Below are positions 14,774 through 23,280 of a DNA stretch of 64,000 nt, piece after piece. Location: contig CAIYNU010000055.1 of the NCBI GenBank assembly GCA_903927615.1, positions 1 to 64,000 of the forward strand, read 5' to 3'. Source of the DNA: an uncultured Rhodospirillales bacterium (GTDB taxonomy: Bacteria; Pseudomonadota; Alphaproteobacteria; Azospirillales; Azospirillaceae). The notes beneath the pieces were generated by a model that saw nothing but the letters and a program-made list of their open reading frames with translations, did no database searches and was not told the DNA's origin. Positions within the stretch are counted from its first letter, which is position 1, and each line of letters starts with the position of its first letter. The translations under genes and the position numbers were made by a program.

Positions 14774-16710
14774 CGGTTCGCCCTCATGTAGGCCGTGAAA
14801 TCCTCCACGGGCATCGGACGGGCGATGTGATAGCCCTGGGCCTCGTCGCAATGGCAGTCGCGGAGCAGGTCCAGTACCTGCTCGTCCTCGACTCCCTCTG
14901 CGATGGTTCTGAGGCCGAGACTGCGGGCCATCCCGATTATGGCGCGGACGATGGCTTCGTCCCCGGGGTCTGTCACCAGACCCCGGACGAAGGACTGGTC
15001 GATCTTCAGTTTGTCGACCGCGAAACGCTTGAGGTAGGCGAGACTGGAATAGCCGGTTCCGAAGTCGTCGATGGACAGGGCGATGCCGAACATCTTGAGC
15101 CGCCGGATCGTTTGCAGAACGGTCTCGGTGTCCCCGATCAGGATGCTCTCCGTGAGTTCCAGTTCGAGTAGACCCGGGTCAAGACCCGATGACGTTAGCG
15201 CCGCGATCACAGTCTCTTCGAGACGGCCGCGTCGGAACTGGACGGCGGAAAGGTTCACGGCCACCACCAGTGTCGGCAGGTCGGCCCTTTGCCAAGCGAC
15301 CGCCTGTCGGCAGGCTTCGTGGAGCACCCATGCTCCGATGGGTACGATTAGCCCGCTTTCCTCGGCGATCGGAATGAACTTGCCGGGAGGAATCAGGCCG
15401 AGTTCGGGATGGCGCCAGCGGAGCAGGGCCTCGGTCCCGATGACATGGCCGTCGGCGAGGTCGATTTGTGGCTGGTAGTGCAGGACGAATTCGTTTCGCT
15501 CGAGGGCGAGTCTCAATCCATTCCGAAGTGCCAGTCGCTCCTCGGCATCGGCGTTCATTCGGCGGTCGAAGAATCGCTCCGGCACACCGGTTCGCGCAAC
15601 CCTGCCGTACACCTCGAACAATTCCGGACTGGACTCGCGCACGCCAGGAATGACCTCACTGACCCGCCTGCCGACAACGTCGCCGAGGCCGGTCAGGCGA
15701 TGGAATGCCGGATTGACGTCGAGGTAGGTGAAGTCGACGGGGACGTCGCCCTCATAGTGCATGCGGCAGTGGGCGAAGCCTCCCAACATGTGGTCGAATA
15801 GCGACCGCCAACTCTGCTCCCGCTCCTTCAACGCGGCGGAGGCCCGCCTTGCATCCAGCCCGAATACGACATCGCGGGCAAGATCCTCGAACACCCGGAC
15901 CTCATCCGGTCCGAATGCGTCAACCCGGTCGGAATAGATGGTCAGTGCTCCGAACGCCACTCCATCCCTGACCAGGGGCGCCGATACGGACGATCCGATG
16001 CCGTGGGCGCGGGCGCGCTCAGCCCAGGGCGCGAAAGCCGGATTGGTCAGTGCGAAGTTGTTGATTCTGGTTTCGCACAGCCGTATGGCGAGTCCTGTCG
16101 GCCCCTTGCCGCTCGGAACGTCCGCCCAGGAGATCGACAGATTGTCGAGATAGGCTGTGCGACCCGAGGCCGCCACGGCGGTGACCGTTTTCGCTGGATC
16201 GTCGTTCGCAAGGCCGATCCAGGCCAGGACGAACACATCGCCGAGAATTCCTTCGCAGACTGAGCGCGTCAGGTCAGTCTCAGTATCGGTTGAGGCCGCC
16301 GCCAGGTTTGCCCGTCTGATGGCGGAAAGCGCCCAGTTCAGCCGCACCACCGCGTCCTCCGCCTTGCGGCGGGTACTGTCGTCACGCAGGCCACAGACGA
16401 TAATTAGTTGCCCCTCGTCTTCGAACACGCCTGCGGAGACGCTGACCGGAACCCGGGTTTCGTCGGGTCTAAGGACGTTCAAGTTGCAAATAGCTTCCGA
16501 TCCGGCCGACCAGTCGTTCAGTGCCTCGGCCGCCCGGTCTCTCTCGTCGGGCTGATAGAGCGCGGTGAAGGGCAACGACCTCAACGCCCCGAGGGGACGC
16601 CCCAGAAGTTTTCCGGCCCTGGCATTGGCGTCGACCAGACACCCCGTCTTGGCAGACACAAGAATCAGACCGTCGCCGCAGTGGTGCCATATCTTCTCAT
16701 GATTTTGCAT
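14770..16710 (-). CDS. PAS-GAF-PAS-EAL c-di-GMP phosphodiesterase lacking a GGDEF domain
   Basis: A 646-residue cytoplasmic protein. PAS 1 covers about 5-115, a GAF domain about 125-300 and PAS 2 about 305-400; an EAL domain fills the C-terminus from about 415. The EAL motifs are intact: T-E-A-L-L-R-W, N-L-S-A-V-Q-F, E-L-T-E-S, D-D-F-G-T-G-Y-S-S-L, K-I-D-Q-S-F-V and E-G-V-E. In most relatives a GGDEF domain lies between the last PAS and EAL. Here only the closing helix of such a domain (M-N-A-D-A-E-E-R-L-A-L-R-N) remains, joined directly to the PAS end, as if about 160 residues had been removed in frame. The product should hydrolyse c-di-GMP under PAS/GAF control. Translation is coupled to the downstream sensor kinase. 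Confidence 0.9.
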   Translation of the reverse strand: MQNHEKIWHHCGDGLILVSAKTGCLVDANARAGKLLGRPLGALRSLPFTALYQPDERDRAAEALNDWSAGSEAICNLNVLRPDETRVPVSVSAGVFEDEGQLIIVCGLRDDSTRRKAEDAVVRLNWALSAIRRANLAAASTDTETDLTRSVCEGILGDVFVLAWIGLANDDPAKTVTAVAASGRTAYLDNLSISWADVPSGKGPTGLAIRLCETRINNFALTNPAFAPWAERARAHGIGSSVSAPLVRDGVAFGALTIYSDRVDAFGPDEVRVFEDLARDVVFGLDARRASAALKEREQSWRSLFDHMLGGFAHCRMHYEGDVPVDFTYLDVNPAFHRLTGLGDVVGRRVSEVIPGVRESSPELFEVYGRVARTGVPERFFDRRMNADAEERLALRNGLRLALERNEFVLHYQPQIDLADGHVIGTEALLRWRHPELGLIPPGKFIPIAEESGLIVPIGAWVLHEACRQAVAWQRADLPTLVVAVNLSAVQFRRGRLEETVIAALTSSGLDPGLLELELTESILIGDTETVLQTIRRLKMFGIALSIDDFGTGYSSLAYLKRFAVDKLKIDQSFVRGLVTDPGDEAIVRAIIGMARSLGLRTIAEGVEDEQVLDLLRDCHCDEAQGYHIARPMPVEDFTAYMRANR

Positions 16711-17201
16711 GTATCAATCCACCGCACATGACAGCGACCGTCTGCTCTCATCTCAATGAAGGTGACGAGGCCATCTTGCAAGGCCGATGCGGCCATCCGT
16801 TATCCGAAACGAACCTCCGCGCCCGGATTTCATTCGAGCCACCGAGAATGTCCCTGGCGATGCGGGGCCTCTCTCCAGCAGGACGGCGGGGTGTGGCCGA
16901 CAGGCATTCATCGCAGGAGTTGAATCACCACGACCATCGCGACGGCCGTGGACAATCAGGGCCTGGCCATGCACGAGATCGAAAGGAACGTCGCACAGGC
17001 GTGACAATCCTGTTCGCCATCGAGACCGTCCCGCCGGCCCGTCGCTCGCTGCTGTAGGTGAACATGAACGGTGCTGGGGCCCGCGCTCTTGCGGGATGAC
17101 ATCACTGTCACCAGATTATTACGAAGCCGGTGATGGCTCCGGCGGCGATGCCCAATGGGATCGCCTCATCATCGGTCACCTGTCGCTCAATGGAGGACAG
17201 C
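16711..17201. other. 491-base intergenic interval between divergent genes
   Basis: It separates the leftward EAL gene from the rightward M48 protease. No frame gives a credible protein: those present are arginine-rich and lack ribosome binding sites. Only the last bases have a clear role, a GGAGGAC ribosome binding site 5 bases before the ATG at 17202. Promoters for both genes must lie here but no near-consensus pair was seen. Confidence 0.5.
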
Positions 17202-18074
17202 ATGTATGCCTACACAATGCTTGACCATGCCGCGTTGAAGCAAGCTCGCCTTCGGACAAACGTCATGACCGCGGCGATCTTCGCCGGCATGCTTTTTATC
17301 CTTTGGCTCTGCGCATATATTGTGGTCGGCGACGATGCCCTGGTGGTGGCGGCCGCCGGGGCTGTCGTGATGGTTCTGATGTCGGCCACCCCCACGGCCG
17401 GGTTGGTCATGCGGTTGGCGCGGGCAGTCCCGATTTCCCCCCGGGAGGCCCCCGACCTCTATTCCGACTTGGCAGAATTGTCGCGCCGTGCGGGTCTGAG
17501 CGCCTGTCCGCGGCTGTGGTGGCAGGGAACTCCCGGCATCAACGCATTTGCCGCCGGCCATGGTGACGGCGCCGGTATCGCAGTCTCGGAGGGCGCCTTG
17601 CGAACCTTGTCGCGGCAGGAGTTGGTCGGAGTGCTCGCCCACGAGGTCGCGCACATTGCTGCCGGCGACACTCGCCTCATGACCGTCGGCATCGTCGTCC
17701 TCCGGGTGACCCAGGTTTTCGCGATGCTCGGCTTGCTGCTGTCGTTCATGCTGGTGGTGCTGACTGGCGACCCCGACTTCGCACCGATCGGGTTGACCCT
17801 GATGCTGGCGGTGGCGACGCCCGCCGTAGCCGTTCTCCATCTTGCGCTGTCTCGGAACCGTGAGTTCGCGGCGGACCTCAGGGCGGCCCGGTTGACCGGG
17901 GACGCCGTCGGGCTGGCCCGCGCGCTCGAGCGGATCGACAGGTACCAGCGGGAAAGGAGCATCTCTCACAAATGGCTTCGGACGCATCCGCCGACCACCG
18001 AAAGGGTGGAACGGCTGCTGGACACCGTCAGGCTGGTTTCCCGCCGGCCGCAGCCAGCGGTCATCTACATCTGA
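17202..18074 (+). CDS. M48-family membrane zinc metalloprotease (HtpX-like)
   Basis: A 290-residue inner-membrane protease. The ATG at 17202 was chosen over one 72 bases upstream because GGAGGAC precedes it. Two N-terminal transmembrane helices (about 20-70) are followed by the zinc motif H-E-V-A-H (about 150-154), with a further glutamate ligand in S-R-N-R-E-F-A-A-D near 225. Two more hydrophobic helices lie between them. The C-terminal T-H-P-P-T-T-E-R-V-E-R-L is the typical HtpX end. HtpX proteins degrade misfolded membrane proteins and are usually heat-shock controlled; an rpoH-type sigma gene lies about 1.2 kb downstream. The gene ends 4 bases from the convergent EAL gene. Confidence 0.9.
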   Translation: MYAYTMLDHAALKQARLRTNVMTAAIFAGMLFILWLCAYIVVGDDALVVAAAGAVVMVLMSATPTAGLVMRLARAVPISPREAPDLYSDLAELSRRAGLSACPRLWWQGTPGINAFAAGHGDGAGIAVSEGALRTLSRQELVGVLAHEVAHIAAGDTRLMTVGIVVLRVTQVFAMLGLLLSFMLVVLTGDPDFAPIGLTLMLAVATPAVAVLHLALSRNREFAADLRAARLTGDAVGLARALERIDRYQRERSISHKWLRTHPPTTERVERLLDTVRLVSRRPQPAVIYI

Positions 18075-18078
18075 TTGG

Positions 18079-18834
18079 TCACCAACGGATGTCGTCGTCG
18101 GTCGGAAGGTGGCCGAGAGTCGGGCGGGCGAACAGGAAGCCTTGGAACAGGTTGATGCCCATGTTCCGCAGGGTTTCGACCTCCTCGCGGCGTTCGACGC
18201 CTTCGGCGACGATGGTCAGGCCGAGCATGGCGGCCGTCTTCACCGCTCCCGCGATGATCGCCTGGCGAGGCTTGTCGGTGTCAACGTTCGCGACGAGAAC
18301 CCGATCGATCTTGATGACGTCCGGCTGGAAATCCGCCAGCAACGCCAATCCCGCATAACCGGCGCCGAAGTCGTCCAATGCGGTCTGGAAGCCGTGCCGT
18401 CGGTAGGCGGCAATGATGGCCTTGAGGTGGTCGCGGTCGACAATCCGCTCGTTTTCGGTGAACTCGAAGGTGATGAGGTCGAGGGGAAAGCCATGCTCGC
18501 GGGCCGCCTGGAGGGTAAGGCGCAGGCAGGCGTCGGGATGGTACACCGCATTGGGAAGGAAGTTGATGCTGAGGCGGCGGTCCAATCCGAAGTGGGCCGC
18601 CGTTTCGATCGCCTTGACCCGGCACGCTTGGTCAAAAGCGTAGAGGGTGTCGTCGGTCACCCGGGACAGCACCGAGGCGGCCGACTCGCCTTCCGGCCCG
18701 CGCACCAGGGCTTCGTAGCCGTAAATGCGTTTCGCCTCAAGGTCCACGACAGGCTGGAATGCCATGGTAAACGGAAAGTCCGGCTTGGCATCACATATGC
18801 CGCCGCAGCGTAGAGAGCCTTCGAATCCGGACAT
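18079..18834 (-). CDS. Stand-alone EAL-domain c-di-GMP phosphodiesterase
   Basis: A 251-residue protein that is almost entirely one EAL domain. Motifs: Y-E-A-L-V-R-G, I-N-F-L-P-N-A-V-Y, F-E-F-T-E-N-E-R, D-D-F-G-A-G-Y-A-G-L, I-K-I-D and E-G-V-E. All metal and general-base positions seem to be kept, so it should cleave c-di-GMP to pGpG. There is no sensor domain apart from a short N-terminal tail. The ATG at 18834 follows an AGGTGAGG ribosome binding site; a GTG at 18843 is an alternative. It resembles the BLUF-partner or YcgF-like EAL subgroup in its N-P-N-A-V-Y-x-P-D-A-C-L pattern. Its 3' end lies 4 bases from the M48 protease end, leaving no room for separate terminators. Confidence 0.92.
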   Translation of the reverse strand: MSGFEGSLRCGGICDAKPDFPFTMAFQPVVDLEAKRIYGYEALVRGPEGESAASVLSRVTDDTLYAFDQACRVKAIETAAHFGLDRRLSINFLPNAVYHPDACLRLTLQAAREHGFPLDLITFEFTENERIVDRDHLKAIIAAYRRHGFQTALDDFGAGYAGLALLADFQPDVIKIDRVLVANVDTDKPRQAIIAGAVKTAAMLGLTIVAEGVERREEVETLRNMGINLFQGFLFARPTLGHLPTDDDIRW

Positions 18835-19238
18835 TCGCCTCACCTGTCAGAGTTTTGTCTAAGTTGGGTATGTGTCTCGGAGTCAGCAAGGCGGTATCGG
18901 AACCGCCCTCCAGGGGCTCAAGGCCATCGGGCTATCCATGCCTCGTATTCCGGAGATTCGGTACGATCAATCCGGCCGCTTGCAACCGGCGTGGCGATCT
19001 CCCGCGCGATCAACCAACTCGGCGACCTCTGCGGCATACTCCGGATCATCGAGGTGCCTGGGGGGCGCATCCTGCTGGACGACGGCAATAGCATTCACGC
19101 CCCCCGTCTTGACGCTTTGACCGACCCTTCCCACATACCGCGCCGACGATCGCCTTCCAGGGGTCGTCGGCGGCGTGACCGGCATCTCCACCGGGCCAAC
19201 AGGCCGCCGTTCTGTTTGGATCGCTCTGAAAGAGGGTC
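18835..19238. other. 404-base intergenic interval upstream of rpoH
   Basis: Between the leftward EAL gene and the rightward sigma-factor gene. Several short frames exist (for example 18991-19242) but none resembles a known protein and none has a good ribosome binding site. The region should contain the rpoH promoters. An AGAGGG ribosome binding site precedes the rpoH start codons. Confidence 0.5.
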
Positions 19239-20129
19239 ATGATTATGGCTGCCGCCGTCGCAACCGTTCCTGTCATCGGCCACGAAGGAAACCTCAACCG
19301 CTATCTTCAGGACATTCGCCGTTTCCCGATGTTGGACGTCGGGGAGGAGTACATGCTGGCCAAGGCATGGCGCGAGCACGGAGACACCGATGCCGCCCAT
19401 CGGCTGGTGACCAGCCACCTCCGCTTGGTGGCGAAGATCGCCATGGGATACCGGGGTTACGGACTGCCGCTCTCCGAACTCATCTCCGAGGGCAATGTCG
19501 GGATGATGCAGGCCGTGAAGCGCTTCGACCCCGACCGCGGGTTCCGCCTCGCCACCTACGCCATGTGGTGGATCCGCGCCTCGATCCAGGAGTTCATCCT
19601 CCACTCCTGGTCGCTGGTCAAAATCGGCACCACCGCCGCCCAGAAGAAGCTGTTCTTCAACCTGCGCAAGCTGAAGGGCCAGTTGCAGGCCATCGACGAG
19701 GGCGACCTGTCGGCCGAGCATGTCCGCTCCATCGCCGAGAAGCTCCACGTCCCCGAGGCCGACGTCGTCGACATGAACCGACGTCTGCGCGCGCCCGATC
19801 AGTCCTTGAACGCGCCGCTGCGTGCCGACGCGGAGGTGGAATGGCAGGATACTCTGGTTGACGAGTCCGACAGCCAGGAGGCCGGCCTCATGCAGCGCCA
19901 GGAGTTGGACAAGCGCCGCCGCCTGCTCAACGACGCCATCGGGACGCTGAACGAGCGCGAGCGCCATATCTTCACGGAGCGACATCTCCGGGAGCACCCC
20001 ACCACCCTGGAAGAACTCTCGCGTCTCTACGGCGTCAGCCGCGAGCGCATCCGGCAGATCGAGGAGCGCGCTTTGGCGAAGATTCAGAAGGCCGTCAGGA
20101 AAATGGCCCCGACGGAGCAGTTTGCCTGA
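19239..20129 (+). CDS. rpoH: RNA polymerase sigma-32 (heat-shock) factor, RpoH family
   Basis: A 296-residue group 3 sigma factor. Region 1.2 to 2 shows [27 protein letters not shown] and [17 protein letters not shown]. Region 2.4 shows [19 protein letters not shown], and the RpoH box Q-K-K-L-F-F-N-L-R follows. The region 4 helix-turn-helix ([17 protein letters not shown]) closes the protein. It directs core polymerase to heat-shock promoters. Alphaproteobacteria often carry more than one RpoH, so this may be a paralogue with a different stress input. The start is ATG-ATT-ATG; either ATG (19239 or 19245) can serve. Confidence 0.95.
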   Translation: MIMAAAVATVPVIGHEGNLNRYLQDIRRFPMLDVGEEYMLAKAWREHGDTDAAHRLVTSHLRLVAKIAMGYRGYGLPLSELISEGNVGMMQAVKRFDPDRGFRLATYAMWWIRASIQEFILHSWSLVKIGTTAAQKKLFFNLRKLKGQLQAIDEGDLSAEHVRSIAEKLHVPEADVVDMNRRLRAPDQSLNAPLRADAEVEWQDTLVDESDSQEAGLMQRQELDKRRRLLNDAIGTLNERERHIFTERHLREHPTTLEELSRLYGVSRERIRQIEERALAKIQKAVRKMAPTEQFA

Positions 20130-20196
20130 CGGTTGGCGCCCAGCCTGAGCCTCGCGGTTCACAACGCAAGGGACAACGTGAACGCGAGGGGGCGTC

Positions 20197-20508
20197 ATGT
20201 TGGGAAAAGCGGTCATCGCGGTCGGCGCGATCTCCTCGGGCTTTTGAACACCGGCCCCGCGGCCGCGGCGAACGCGCTGATTGCCATTGCCCGGCTCGAC
20301 GTGCCGCGCTACATGGGGACTTGGTACGAAATCACCAAATATCCCCAACTGGTTCCAGAAAAAGTGCGTTTCGGACACCAGTGCCGACTACAGCCTCCAA
20401 CCCGACGGCAGCGTCAAGGTCTTCAACCGCTGCAAGATGGCGGACGGCACCTGGGCCGAGGCCATCGGTCAGGCAGTGCAGACCGGCCCTTTGCGGGTCA
20501 CCACGTAA
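20197..20508 (+). pseudogene. Lipocalin (Blc-like) pseudogene with two frameshifts
   Basis: The pieces of a bacterial lipocalin are spread over frames. ATG 20197 starts a signal-peptide-like M-L-G-K-A-V-I-A-V-G-A-I that stops early. A second frame gives A-I-A-R-L-D-V-P-R-Y-M-G-T-W-Y-E-I-T-K-Y, the lipocalin G-x-W-Y motif. After a CCCC tract near 20343 the third piece reads N-W-F-Q-K-K-C-V-S-D-T-S-A-D-Y-S-L and N-R-C-K-M-A-D-G-T-W, then ends early. Blc-type lipocalins bind lipids in the outer membrane and are about 170-180 residues, so roughly the last third is also missing. The MYG1-like gene starts 22 bases later. The gene cannot make a working protein unless the sequence has errors. Confidence 0.8.
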
Positions 20509-20530
20509 CCAGCCGGGATGGAAGGTCTTG

Positions 20531-21433
20531 ATGCTGAAAGTTGCCACACACAACGGAACATTTCACGCAGACGATGTTTTTGCCTACGTGATCCTGAAGG
20601 CGGCGACCGCCGGTCAGCTTGAACTCACCCGAACCCGGGAGCCGGACCTGCTGGCCGCCGCCGCCGTGGTCTTCGATGTCGGCGGCGTATTCGACCCGGG
20701 TTCGGGCCGATATGACCACCACATGCGCGACCGGCCGACCCGGCCCACGGGCGAACCGTTCAGCTCGGCGGGATTGATCTGGAGGGATTACGGTGAGGTC
20801 GTCGTCCGGGCCCTGATGCCCACAGCCTCGGCGGCGGCGGCGGCGCGGGTGGCGGCTCTGGACGACCAGGGTCTGATCCGGGACGTGGACCTGATGGACA
20901 ACGGCGAGATGACGCCAACTCCCGGACATTTTTCAACCGTGATCGAGGCCTTCAACGTCACGTTCGCCGAAGATCAGACCCCAGAGACCCGGCGCACCGA
21001 GACCACCGCCTTTTTCCAGGCGGCCGAACTTGCCACGCAGGTGTTGATCCGAGTCTGCGCCCACGCCCATGCCGCGGTGCTGGCCGAGCGGACCGTGGCC
21101 GAGGCGGCCGAGGCCGGGACCGATCCGAGAATCATCGTGCTGGACGTTCGCGTGCCGTGGGAAGAGGCCGTGTTCGACCTTGGGTTGGAGCAGGCTCTCT
21201 TCGTCGTCCGCCCGGCCGGCGACGCCTGGACCTGTAGCGCGGTGCCGCCGAGTCGCGGCTCCTTCGAGCAGCGTCGCCCCCTGCCGGACCCCTGGGCCGG
21301 GTTGCGCGACGCCGCCCTGGCGGCGGCGACCGGCGTGGCCGATGCGACCTTTTGCCATCCCGCCCGCTTCGTCTGCGGCGCACGCAGTCGCGAAGGGGCG
21401 CTGGCCCTGGCCACCCTGGCGGCTTCGGCCTGA
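20531..21433 (+). CDS. MYG1/UPF0160 family hydrolase (DHH-like nuclease)
   Basis: About 300 residues from the ATG at 20531, which follows GGAAGG. Motifs near the start are diagnostic: T-H-N-G-T-F-H-A-D-D-V-F-A (7-19), a D-V-G-G at about 60 and Y-D-H-H-M at about 70, forming the metal site of the MYG1 family, distantly related to DHH phosphoesterases. Eukaryotic MYG1 is a 3'-5' RNA exonuclease of mitochondria and nucleus; bacterial members are little studied. A longer upstream frame runs through the lipocalin pseudogene and is not the real N-terminus. The product is probably cytoplasmic. Confidence 0.88.
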   Translation: MLKVATHNGTFHADDVFAYVILKAATAGQLELTRTREPDLLAAAAVVFDVGGVFDPGSGRYDHHMRDRPTRPTGEPFSSAGLIWRDYGEVVVRALMPTASAAAAARVAALDDQGLIRDVDLMDNGEMTPTPGHFSTVIEAFNVTFAEDQTPETRRTETTAFFQAAELATQVLIRVCAHAHAAVLAERTVAEAAEAGTDPRIIVLDVRVPWEEAVFDLGLEQALFVVRPAGDAWTCSAVPPSRGSFEQRRPLPDPWAGLRDAALAAATGVADATFCHPARFVCGARSREGALALATLAASA

Positions 21434-21495
21434 GCCTCTCTAGCCAAGGCGGCGCAAGCTCGCCGCGCCCTTGATGCCAATGCCGGGCGATGATG

Positions 21496-21574
21496 TTGCA
21501 CTGCACAAAAAGGCTTGACCGCCAACCTCGGATCCGGCACCTTGCCTTCAGTTACGCTGCGGTGCAACAAAAAG
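21496..21574 (+). promoter_or_regulatory. Paired TGC-rich motifs upstream of the phasin, candidate PhaR operators
   Basis: Two similar sites, TTGCACTGCACAAAAAGG (21496-21513) and GCTGCGGTGCAACAAAAAG (21556-21574), lie about 60 bases apart and 95-170 bases upstream of the phasin ATG. Each pairs a TGC-N-TGCA block with an A-rich tail. PhaR, which controls phasin genes, is known to bind TGC-rich sites, so these are plausible operators. The repeated motif is seen; PhaR binding is inferred. Confidence 0.4.
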
Positions 21575-21667
21575 ACGGCCCCCGAAATGGCTTGCGGGGA
21601 GAGGTCGGATGGTGCACACAGCCTCATAATTCGTCGGCCGCAGGGCTGCTAACGAGGGACAACGACA

Positions 21668-22105
21668 ATGGCAAATCCGACTTCTTTCCCGTTCTTCGAG
21701 ACCGACGTTACGAAGCTCCTTACCAGCTTCAAGGTTCCCGGCGTTGACACTGACGCCCTTCTTGCCGCTCAGCGCAAGAATATTGAAGCCGTCACCGAGG
21801 CGAACAAGCTCGCGCTCGAAGGACTGCAAGCCGTCGCTCGTCGTCAGGCTGAAATTCTTCGCGCCACCTTCGAGGAAGTCGGGCCGGCCATTGCTCAGGC
21901 GTTCGGCCCGGGCTCGCCCGAGGCGAAGGTTAGCCAGCAGGCTGAACTCGTGAAGGCGGCGGTTGAGAAGGCGCTGTCCAACATGAAGGAACTGGCGGAA
22001 TTGGTCGCCAAGTCCAACAGCGAAGCGACCAGCGTCATCAGCAAGCGGGTTAATGAAGGCTTGGACGAGTTGAAGGTTGCCCTGGCCAAAGTTGCCCAGA
22101 AGTAA
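21668..22105 (+). CDS. Phasin (polyhydroxyalkanoate granule protein)
   Basis: A 145-residue, almost wholly helical protein of the phasin_2 family. The start F-F-E-T-D-V-T-K-L-L and the block A-A-Q-R-K-N-I-E-A-V-T-E-A-N-K-L-A-L-E-G are the typical phasin signature, followed by Q-A-E-I-L-R-A-T-F-E-E. The C-terminal half is alanine- and lysine-rich and amphipathic. Phasins coat storage granules of polyhydroxybutyrate and control their number. A GAGGGAC ribosome binding site precedes the ATG and a strong terminator follows 42 bases after the stop, fitting a highly expressed single-gene unit. No PHA synthase gene is nearby. Confidence 0.95.
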   Translation: MANPTSFPFFETDVTKLLTSFKVPGVDTDALLAAQRKNIEAVTEANKLALEGLQAVARRQAEILRATFEEVGPAIAQAFGPGSPEAKVSQQAELVKAAVEKALSNMKELAELVAKSNSEATSVISKRVNEGLDELKVALAKVAQK

Positions 22106-22146
22106 CTTTCTCTCCACCGCCGGCTTCACCGCCGTCGGCCAATGAC

Positions 22147-22181
22147 AAAAGGGCCACCCAAGGTCAGGGTGGCCCTTTTTT
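22147..22181 (+). terminator. Rho-independent terminator of the phasin gene
   Basis: A perfect 13-base stem (22147-22159 with 22167-22179) with a 7-base loop is followed by a T-run. The A-tract on the left side makes it work in both directions, so it may also end transcription of the small minus-strand gene at 22241-22441. Confidence 0.95.
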
Positions 22182-22240
22182 GTTGGGTTCAAGGCAAGCG
22201 ACGCCCGGACATGGTCCTGACCGGCCCTAAACGGGATGTG

Positions 22241-22441
22241 TCAGGATCGTTGCCGGCCGGTATCATTCAGTTCACGCTCGAGACCGGCAATCCGCTTGGT
22301 GATCGAGTCCCGCATCGAGGCTGCGGCAAACGGCTTCAGTCCGGCCAACTGTTCGCGAAGCTGGGCCAGTTGAGCCTGCTTCTGAGCTTGGGTACGCTTG
22401 ACTGGGACTGCGTCAGAGTGCTGACCGGCAAAGGCACGCAT
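22241..22441 (-). CDS. Small helical protein of unknown function
   Basis: A 66-residue frame from the ATG at 22441, preceded by GGAG. The composition is coiled-coil-like: two helices with R-T-Q-A-Q-K-Q-A-Q-L-A-Q-L-R-E-Q-L and R-I-A-G-L-E-R-E-L-N. It is basic and lacks a signal peptide. It converges on the phasin terminator. No family was recognised. Its residue composition looks like real protein and the plus-strand frame opposite does not, but the evidence is modest. Confidence 0.45.
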   Translation of the reverse strand: MRAFAGQHSDAVPVKRTQAQKQAQLAQLREQLAGLKPFAAASMRDSITKRIAGLERELNDTGRQRS

Positions 22442-22512
22442 GGCCGCTCCATTCGAGAAAGGGTAAGGGGGGCCTGTCTATCGTGTGTTGCCCCCGAACG
22501 GAAGGCAAACCG

Positions 22513-23100
22513 ATGGTGATGAACAGGCATGGCGCTCCGAAGCCGCCACCGCAGCCGGCGAGTCGGACCAATGCCCCATCGGCCGGTCCCGCGGCGGCGG
22601 CACGAGTCGTCGTTGAAGGGGCCGTGATCCTCATCCCCTGCTTGGTTGGCCTGGGGATCGTGTGCCAATCCCTTCTGGCGTCCCGGGGCAAAATCACGAT
22701 CAACGATTTGGCAGCCCTGGCCGACACGCTCTCACTCTGGGCCCTGCTGGCGACCGGCGGATTCTGCGTCACCCGTCTGATGGGCGATGCCCTCTGCGCC
22801 CGTGGCGCGCCGACCCCTTGGAAAGCGGTCCATGATCGGGTCGTGGCCAGGGTGCTGGCGGTCCTGGTCGGGTTTGGCGGTCTGTTGGTGTGCGAACCGC
22901 TGGGCGATACCGCCGAGCGATGGTTCACGGCACTGACCCGCACCCTGGTCCCCTCGGCGACACTGCACTCGTCGATTGGCACCGCCGCCGTCGTGGTACA
23001 ATTTGCCGTCACGTCCATTGCCCTGGCAGCGGTGGTCAAGATGTGGCATCTCGTCAGTTCGCGATGTCTTGGCCTCAATCCCCCGACGAAGGCCCGATGA
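22513..23100 (+). CDS. Four-helix integral membrane protein, unknown
   Basis: About 195 residues from the ATG at 22513 (GGAAGG upstream); an ATG at 22519 is equally likely. A proline-rich cytoplasmic N-terminus is followed by four predicted transmembrane segments: V-E-G-A-V-I-L-I-P-C-L-V-G, S-L-W-A-L-L-A-T-G-G-F, V-L-A-V-L-V-G-F-G-G-L-L and A-A-V-V-V-Q-F-A-V-T-S-I-A-L-A. No enzyme motif or known family was recognised. It stands between the phasin and an AIM24-like gene and is 180 bases from the latter. Confidence 0.7.
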   Translation: MVMNRHGAPKPPPQPASRTNAPSAGPAAAARVVVEGAVILIPCLVGLGIVCQSLLASRGKITINDLAALADTLSLWALLATGGFCVTRLMGDALCARGAPTPWKAVHDRVVARVLAVLVGFGGLLVCEPLGDTAERWFTALTRTLVPSATLHSSIGTAAVVVQFAVTSIALAAVVKMWHLVSSRCLGLNPPTKAR

Positions 23101-23280
23101 GGGACCATCAAGGTTACGATGATGACCAAGGCACCGGATCAACAATCCCTGGGATCCAGTTGAACATCATCGCGATGCGCCGCCTGGATAACTTGCATAA
23201 TTCCCCACAAGTCGATATCTCCGAGTCTCGGGACAACGACGTCGGCGTCTGCCCCCGCCGACCGAACCGGAGAGTGAAAC

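Noticed and set aside
19095-20378. 427-residue minus-strand frame opposite rpoH
   Set aside because: It lies wholly against the well-supported sigma-factor gene; its sequence is the GC-driven antisense shadow, with no motif or ribosome binding site.
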